Below are positions 47,491 to 50,779 of a DNA stretch of 50,779 bases, piece after piece. The stretch is from a virus. Each line of letters starts with the position of its first letter. The first letter of the stretch is position 1. Made by a program: the position numbers and the translations under genes. Location: positions 1 through 50,779 of IMG/VR virus record IMGVR_UViG_3300047560_000810; one strand, written 5' to 3'. The notes under the pieces are model-generated. The model searched no databases and was not told the DNA's origin. It saw only the letters and a program-made list of their open reading frames with translations.

Positions 47491-47895
47491 ATGGCATACT
47501 CAGATAAAGTTGTAGATCACTATGAGAACCCGCGCAATGTGGGTTCTTTCTCTAAAGACGAAGAAGGCATCGGCACTGGCATGGTGGGGGCACCAGCATG
47601 TGGTGACGTTATGAAACTTCAGATCAAAGTCGATAGTGACGGTATTATCCGAGATGCTAAGTTTAAGACATATGGTTGTGGTTCAGCCATCGCTAGTTCT
47701 TCTTTAGTCACAGAATGGGTTAAGGGTATGCACATCGATGATGCTGCGAAACTTAAGAACTCTGAGATTGCAGAAGAACTAGCACTTCCTCCAGTTAAGA
47801 TTCACTGTTCCATTCTAGCAGAAGATGCGATTAAGGCAGCTGTAAATGATTACCGTAACAGAGCAAGCGCAAAAGAAAATAAAGAAGCTGCTTGA
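47491..47895 (+). CDS. iscU: IscU-like Fe-S cluster scaffold
   Basis: 134 residues (E. coli IscU is 128). All key residues are present at E. coli numbering: Cys37 and Asp39 in APACGDVM, Cys63 in TYGCGSA, Lys103, His105 and Cys106 in PPVKIHCS. LPPVK (99-103) is the site bound by the Hsp70 HscA. It therefore looks fully functional and would use the host cysteine desulfurase and chaperones. No obvious Shine-Dalgarno precedes the ATG. Confidence 0.93.
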   Translation: MAYSDKVVDHYENPRNVGSFSKDEEGIGTGMVGAPACGDVMKLQIKVDSDGIIRDAKFKTYGCGSAIASSSLVTEWVKGMHIDDAAKLKNSEIAEELALPPVKIHCSILAEDAIKAAVNDYRNRASAKENKEAA

Positions 47896-48172
47896 GAAAA
47901 GAGGCAAGGGTGTTGGCATCCGTCTTGGAGTCAAGACAACTGGATGTAGCGGTCTATCCTATACTCTAGAATATGTTGATACCTACGAAGCTGAGGTTGG
48001 TGTAACTAACTTTGCTCATGCAGATCTTGTCGTTCTAGTGGACGCTAAGTCTCTGGCATACATAGATGGTATGACTGTTTCTTGGGAAAGAAATGGTCTT
48101 AACGAAGGCTTCCAATTTAGTAACCCGAATGAACGCGACCGTTGTGGTTGCGGAGAAAGTTTCCGAGTATGA
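47846..48172 (+). CDS. A-type Fe-S carrier (IscA/ErpA-like), copy 1
   Basis: 108 residues, overlapping the iscU gene by 50 bases in another frame. The start MITVTEQAQKKI matches the start of copy 2, supporting ATG 47846. The Fe-S ligands are Cys34 in TTGCSGLSY and Cys100/Cys102 in RCGCGESF, as in IscA (35, 99, 101). It carries clusters from IscU to target enzymes. Confidence 0.92.
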   Translation: MITVTEQAQKKIKKLLEKRGKGVGIRLGVKTTGCSGLSYTLEYVDTYEAEVGVTNFAHADLVVLVDAKSLAYIDGMTVSWERNGLNEGFQFSNPNERDRCGCGESFRV

Positions 48173-48471
48173 TTACAGTAACAGAAAATGCTAAGAATAA
48201 GATTGATGCTCTATTGAAAGAGAACGAAGAGACGTATCTACGAATCTCTGTTCAAGGTGGTGGTTGTGCTGGCTTCTCTTACTCGTTCGCGTTCGATGAC
48301 TTAGCCGATGACGACTTCACTTTCGAGAACGTGATCGTTGACTCAATGAGCATCCAGTACATGCAGGAAGCAACTCTCGACTATAAGGAAGATCTAATGG
48401 GTGATCAGTTTGTGATCAACAACCCGAATGCCCAGACCACATGTGGGTGTGGAAGTTCCTTCTCTGTATAA
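48169..48471 (+). CDS. A-type Fe-S carrier (ErpA-like), copy 2
   Basis: 100 residues from ATG 48169, an ATGA overlap with copy 1. Cys33 in GGGCAGFSY and Cys92/Cys94 in TTCGCGSSF are the ligands. It differs enough from copy 1 (more acidic, DDLADDDF) to suggest a different target or a separate origin. The two may act in series or as a heterodimer. A bidirectional terminator follows. Confidence 0.92.
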   Translation: MITVTENAKNKIDALLKENEETYLRISVQGGGCAGFSYSFAFDDLADDDFTFENVIVDSMSIQYMQEATLDYKEDLMGDQFVINNPNAQTTCGCGSSFSV

Positions 48472-48473
48472 AA

Positions 48474-48499
48474 CAAAACCGCCGAAAGGCGGTTTTTTT
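48474..48499. terminator. Bidirectional terminator between convergent genes
   Basis: CCGCC-GAAA-GGCGG (48479-48492) is flanked by an A-rich run on the left and seven T on the right, so it can end both the iron-sulfur transcript and the minus-strand transcript. The minus-strand stop codon lies in the T run. Confidence 0.9.
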
Positions 48500-49079
48500 A
48501 CTTTTCGATCTTAATTTCTCCGACCTTGTGGGAAAATTTGGATTTTGAAATAATCTTCGAGACTGGGATATGGTGGAAAGACTCGTACGTCTTTTCTGTG
48601 TGCTGTTCCCAGCACTGAGCATCCTTCCAGCAACCACCATCGTTGCTGTCTCTGTTTCTAGAACAGATACCCTGTGTACAAGAGTTTAGAGTCTTAACGA
48701 ACTTACCGTTGACGTCTACAACGTTAGACTGAGAACGAGAGTCGTTATCCTTAGACCATTCTTTTCTGAACTTGGTGACCGCATGTAGTTCGTTATCTAC
48801 TCGGCTGTACTCGTCAAAGAAAGTATTCCAGAATTCTTCTACACCTTCGATAGACTTGAAGTGGCCAACGCGCATTCTAAGTGCCCATGAGCCATCGTCA
48901 AGCATTAGCTTCTCTTGAGTGATTGTGATGCGTTTATTGTAGATGTGACGCTCACACTTGAGTTCTACTTCTTTTCTGAACTCTACAAACTTCTCGCTGA
49001 GATCCTCTGGGAATGTAGAAACCTCGTCGAAGAATCTATCTTCTCTACGATTGATTGTGATGTTTTCGAATAAGTACAT
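48498..49079 (-). CDS. Minus-strand paralogue 2, Cys-rich C-terminus
   Basis: 193 residues, one of two tandem minus-strand genes that share a start pattern (MYLFENITINRREDRFF here). The N-terminal 110 residues are charged and helical. The C-terminal part has VVDVNGKFVKTLNSCTQGIC and further Cys (CWKDAQCW), probably disulfides or zinc. The stop overlaps the terminator. No family recognised. It is transcribed from the late promoter at 49669. Confidence 0.75.
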   Translation of the reverse strand: MYLFENITINRREDRFFDEVSTFPEDLSEKFVEFRKEVELKCERHIYNKRITITQEKLMLDDGSWALRMRVGHFKSIEGVEEFWNTFFDEYSRVDNELHAVTKFRKEWSKDNDSRSQSNVVDVNGKFVKTLNSCTQGICSRNRDSNDGGCWKDAQCWEQHTEKTYESFHHIPVSKIISKSKFSHKVGEIKIEK

Positions 49080-49651
49080 TACTTCCTCTTTATAGATGAT
49101 ACTGAGATGTGATGTAGGGATACATCTTGTTTAACGAATGATCCCTGTTGTTGCCACAGATTCTCACAGGTGTTCTTTGGATCACACTCTCCAAAGACCA
49201 TACAGATTTTTCTAGCGCAGGAATTGATACACTTGATGAAGTTGCCCTGAGAGTCTAGGATGTTGTACTCGAAGATGATACCGTTCTCAATGATCCAACG
49301 GGTTCTTGCAAGGTTCGCTTCTTCTCTGGCTTCTGGTTTCCAGACTCGCTCTTGTAACGTTTCATCCCAGTCCCAACGAAGTCCTTCTGATACGAAGTCT
49401 TTGATGTACTGTTCTGCAGCCTTCTGGTTCTTGAAGAAGGATTTTCTGATGGTCTTGCGAAAGGTTCCATCTACCAGAGTATCGCGTTTCACTTGCATCT
49501 TCAGCTGTTGTTTGTAGATGTCCTTTGCGAATCTGTTATCGAATTGCTCGATGTAGTCTGCGTAGAAGTCCTTGTAGCGTTCAAAGGTGTCAGTGTCCTC
49601 GAAGAACTTGTTCTCCTTGGTGTTGACGTTTACAATTTCTAAGATGTACAT
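49079..49651 (-). CDS. Minus-strand paralogue 1, Cys-rich C-terminus
   Basis: 190 residues; AGGAG precedes the ATG on the minus strand. It starts MYILEIVNVNTKENKFF and ends with NILDSQGNFIKCINSCARKIC, followed by CDPKNTCENLW, in the same order as paralogue 2 (SCxxxIC, then C-x5-6-C). The genes abut, so both probably come from one late mRNA. A late promoter and unusual orientation suggest a virion or host-interaction role; unproven. Confidence 0.75.
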   Translation of the reverse strand: MYILEIVNVNTKENKFFEDTDTFERYKDFYADYIEQFDNRFAKDIYKQQLKMQVKRDTLVDGTFRKTIRKSFFKNQKAAEQYIKDFVSEGLRWDWDETLQERVWKPEAREEANLARTRWIIENGIIFEYNILDSQGNFIKCINSCARKICMVFGECDPKNTCENLWQQQGSFVKQDVSLHHISVSSIKRK

Positions 49652-49668
49652 TCGCTCTCCTATCCATG

Positions 49669-49676
49669 TATTTATA
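49669..49676 (-). promoter_or_regulatory. T4-type late promoter on the minus strand
   Basis: The minus strand reads GTATAAATACATGG, containing the exact late box TATAAATA, 18 bases upstream of the ATG at 49651 with an AGGAG site between. Confidence 0.75.
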
Positions 49677-49700
49677 CTCCAAAAAAATTTCTGAAAATAC

Positions 49701-49729
49701 TTGACAAAAAGTTCATTTTGAGCTAAAAT
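49701..49729 (+). promoter_or_regulatory. Sigma-70-type promoter, first of the right-hand array
   Basis: TTGACA (49701-49706), 17 bp, TAAAAT (49724-49729). Faces the tRNA region. A CCCTAC/GTAGGG hairpin (49764-49780) lies in its early transcript. Confidence 0.8.
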
Positions 49730-49787
49730 TTGTCCTAAATAAATCTAGAGTCTAGTGTAAAGACCCTACGTGTTGTAGGGGAATCGC

Positions 49788-49816
49788 TTGACGAAACCCG
49801 AAAGTTACTGTAGAAT
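49788..49816 (+). promoter_or_regulatory. Sigma-70-type promoter, second of the array
   Basis: TTGACG (49788-49793), 17 bp, TAGAAT (49811-49816). Predicted start at about 49823 coincides with the A of ATG 49824. Confidence 0.75.
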
Positions 49817-49823
49817 TCAATCT

Positions 49824-49946
49824 ATGAAATCTTTAGTTTGTTCCAGAATGCATAAGCAGCTACCGTTGAATAACGGCTGGACAAGCACACGCCCATCATT
49901 TGTCCGTGGATACGCGATTGAGGATACTGGGGGTTTTGGCAAGTGA
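49824..49946 (+). CDS. Possible leaderless 40-residue protein (or small RNA)
   Basis: ATG 49824 lies 7 bases after the -10 box and has no Shine-Dalgarno. The frame ends at TGA 49944-49946 and encodes a basic peptide (MKSLVCSRMHKQLPLNNGW.., ending GGFGK). The frame ends inside a long hairpin (GGTTTTGG 49932-49939 with CCAAAACC 49968-49975) followed by a terminator. A short unit of promoter, ORF and terminator could equally be a non-coding RNA; the coding call is weak. Confidence 0.4.
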   Translation: MKSLVCSRMHKQLPLNNGWTSTRPSFVRGYAIEDTGGFGK

Positions 49947-49972
49947 AGTAACACTTTAGTTTACTTACCAAA

Positions 49973-50005
49973 ACCCTCGAAGATGAAAATCTCGAGGGTT
50001 TTTTG
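49973..50005 (+). terminator. Rho-independent terminator
   Basis: ACCCTCGA (49973-49980) and TCGAGGGT (49992-49999) around an 11-base loop, followed by TTTTTG. Closes the short transcript from the first two promoters. Confidence 0.85.
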
Positions 50006-50015
50006 TTTTAGGGTG

Positions 50016-50043
50016 TTGACTTTTATCGCGAATGTGGTAGAAT
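50016..50043 (+). promoter_or_regulatory. Sigma-70-type promoter, third of the array
   Basis: TTGACT (50016-50021), 16 bp, TAGAAT (50038-50043). Begins right after the preceding terminator. Confidence 0.7.
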
Positions 50044-50111
50044 TCAATGCTCTGTTACTGAAGACGGTTCTGAGAATCCCTTACAAAGTTGAGGGTCTTT
50101 TCAGAAAGTTG

Positions 50112-50140
50112 TTGACAGTAACGCTGACATGATGTAGAAT
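50112..50140 (+). promoter_or_regulatory. Sigma-70-type promoter, fourth of the array
   Basis: TTGACA (50112-50117), 17 bp, TAGAAT (50135-50140). Its upstream part AGAAAGTTGTTGAC (50103-50116) is repeated at the next promoter. Confidence 0.8.
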
Positions 50141-50190
50141 TATGTCTTAGTTGATCGGGAAGCGATTCCTGAGATGCGAAAAGAAAGTTG

Positions 50191-50219
50191 TTGACTTACA
50201 ATCTTAATTGATGTATAAT
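50191..50219 (+). promoter_or_regulatory. Sigma-70-type promoter, fifth of the array
   Basis: TTGACT (50191-50196), 17 bp, TATAAT (50214-50219), with AGAAAGTTGTTGAC at 50182-50195. Closest promoter to the boxA-like site and tRNA genes. Confidence 0.8.
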
Positions 50220-50258
50220 TAACGACTCGGTTGATTGGCTCTTTAGCTGTCAACTTCA

Positions 50259-50269
50259 GATCTTTAACA
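50259..50269 (+). promoter_or_regulatory. boxA-like antitermination site
   Basis: GATCTTTAACA, followed by ATCTG, differs by one base from the boxA core GCTCTTTAACA of E. coli rRNA operon leaders. GGCT-CTTT-AGCT (50237-50248) upstream could form a boxB-like hairpin. It sits in the leader between the last promoter and a terminator. Confidence 0.65.
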
Positions 50270-50289
50270 ATCTGCGTACCAGTTTTAAT

Positions 50290-50330
50290 GAGTCACTAGC
50301 GAAGGTTCGCTGGTAGCTAGTGACTCTTTT
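50290..50330 (+). terminator. Terminator/attenuator just before the tRNA genes
   Basis: GAGTCACTAG (50290-50299) pairs perfectly with CTAGTGACTC (50317-50326), a CGAA/TTCG stem can form in the loop, and TTTTG follows. It lies 20 bases after the boxA-like site, so passage probably depends on antitermination or ends early transcripts. Confidence 0.8.
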
Positions 50331-50332
50331 GT

Positions 50333-50406
50333 TCCCGAGTAGTGTAGTGGTAACACACCAGACTTTGACTCTGTTATTGTAGGTTCGATTCCTACCTCGG
50401 GTGCCA
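50333..50406 (+). tRNA. tRNA-Gln (anticodon UUG)
   Basis: 74 bases with encoded CCA. Acceptor TCCCGAG/CTCGGGT pairs at 6 of 7 positions (weak 1-72 end, as usual for tRNA-Gln). D stem GTGT/ACAC, anticodon loop CTTTGAC with TTG, T stem GTAGG/CCTAC with loop TTCGATT. Confidence 0.9.
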
Positions 50407-50413
50407 AACATAA

Positions 50414-50509
50414 ACACATTGCGTGACGCCACTGTCGTAAGAGCCAGCTGGAACGAGAAGACAAAAAGCCTAAGCATGCAGATGGGCTCGCATGGCGTAA
50501 TGTGTTTTT
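50414..50509 (+). ncRNA. Candidate structured small RNA between tRNA genes
   Basis: ACACATT (50414-50420) plus ACGCCA (50426-50431) pairs with TGGCGTAATGTGT (50493-50505), a 13-bp closing stem interrupted only by the 5-base bulge GCGTG; a T run ends it. Inside, GAGCC and GGCTC form a second helix. No tRNA anticodon arm or known RNA class was recognised. T4 also has small stable RNAs of unknown function in its tRNA cluster. Confidence 0.5.
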
Positions 50510-50544
50510 GTTTGGTAACAACATTTTTGAAAAGAGAGGACGAT

Positions 50545-50565
50545 ATGAAACGTGCTAAACGTTAG
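50545..50565 (+). other. Mini-ORF of six codons in a structured segment
   Basis: AGAGGACGAT precedes ATG AAA CGT GCT AAA CGT TAG, giving the peptide MKRAKR. The frame lies in a foldable region: ACGTGC (50550-50555) with GCACGT (50598-50603), and CTCAGA (50571-50576) with TCTGAG (50589-50594). It could be a leader peptide whose translation changes RNA folding before the tRNA-Lys genes. Confidence 0.35.
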
Positions 50566-50625
50566 TGTCGCTCAGATCCCCCGTATGGTCTGAGTTGGCA
50601 CGTAAAATCAAAATAATACGTACAA

Positions 50626-50701
50626 CCACTCTAGGTGTTATTGGCAGCATTCTAGACTCTTAATCTATGAGGTCTGGGTTCGAATCCCAGAGGGTGGACC
50701 A
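50626..50701 (+). tRNA. tRNA-Lys (anticodon CUU)
   Basis: 76 bases with encoded CCA. Acceptor CCACTCT/AGGGTGG (7 pairs including one G-T), D stem GTGT/GCAT, anticodon loop CTCTTAA with CTT, T stem CTGGG/CCCAG with loop TTCGAAT. Confidence 0.88.
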
Positions 50702-50704
50702 TAT

Positions 50705-50779
50705 GGGGGTATAACTTAACGGCTAAAGTAGCTGGCTTTTAACCAGTTAATCAGAGTTCGATTCTCTGTGCCCCTACCA
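50705..50779 (+). tRNA. tRNA-Lys (anticodon UUU)
   Basis: 75 bases with encoded CCA, ending at the last base of the window. Acceptor GGGGGTA/TGCCCCT, D stem ACTT/AAGT, anticodon loop CTTTTAA with TTT, T stem CAGAG/CTCTG with loop TTCGATT. Together with the CUU tRNA it covers both Lys codons, fitting the Lys-rich phage proteins. Confidence 0.9.

Noticed and set aside
50256-50524. Minus-strand ORFs over tRNA-Gln and the following RNA, with the phrase PEVGIEPTIT
   Set aside because: This phrase is the well-known false translation of the antisense strand of a tRNA; the region is explained by the tRNA and structured RNA.

Overview
This window reads as part of the genome of a T4-like tailed phage (myovirus type) of a Gram-negative bacterium. 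It holds near-complete T4-type replication, recombination and nucleotide gene sets: sliding clamp gp45, clamp loader gp44/gp62, RegA, DNA ligase, DexA-type exonuclease, DNA polymerase gp43, UvsX, gp41 helicase, gp61 primase, RNase H, NrdA/NrdB, ThyX and dCMP deaminase. Hsp20, several 2OG-Fe(II) oxygenases and a set of conserved unknown proteins resemble T4-like phages of marine and fresh water, but there are no photosynthesis genes. Promoters are of the sigma-70 type (TTGACA-17-TATAAT). A boxA-like site copied from rRNA operons precedes the tRNA genes, so the host is probably a heterotrophic proteobacterium. No integrase, CRISPR array or insertion sequence was seen.

Layout. 1-2.4 kb: small early genes (HTH protein, dNTP pyrophosphohydrolase domain, DsbA-like). 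2.4-5.5 kb: clamp, clamp loader, RegA. 5.5-6.2 kb: a structured leader and hsp20. 6.2-8 kb: small unknown genes. 8-16.4 kb: ligase, exonuclease, polymerase, hydroxylase, thioredoxin, UvsX, helicase. 16.4-21.4 kb: a probable DNA-base hypermodification operon (TET/JBP-like dioxygenase, second dioxygenase, class II glutamine amidotransferase, GNAT, amino acid:DNA transferase-like protein, P-loop kinase). 21.4-30.2 kb: metallopeptidase-like protein, a late promoter, and proteins whose first ten residues resemble the T4 capsid-targeting sequence (two nucleotidyltransferases, a ligase-like protein, a core-like protein), plus Dps, conserved virion-type unknowns and lysis candidates. 30.2-34.8 kb: primase, ThyX, ribonucleotide reductase. 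34.9-39.7 kb: GIY-YIG protein, membrane and secreted proteins. 39.8-46.7 kb: small genes, aminotransferase plus alpha/beta hydrolase, RNase H, dCMP deaminase, oxygenases. 47.3-48.5 kb: iron-sulfur assembly genes (IscU and two A-type carriers). 48.5-49.7 kb: two paralogous minus-strand genes under a late promoter. 49.7-50.8 kb: a dense promoter array, terminators, candidate small RNAs and three tRNAs.

The genes fit together as follows. Nucleotide enzymes supply dNTPs to a T4-type replisome, and the 16-21 kb operon would then alter bases in the finished DNA. Iron is a recurring need: ribonucleotide reductase and five Fe(II) dioxygenases use it, and Dps and the Fe-S assembly genes handle it. Many promoters lie inside the 3' ends of upstream genes, and several have their -10 box inside an inverted repeat.

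All functional names come from recognising motifs and family patterns by eye; no database search was run.
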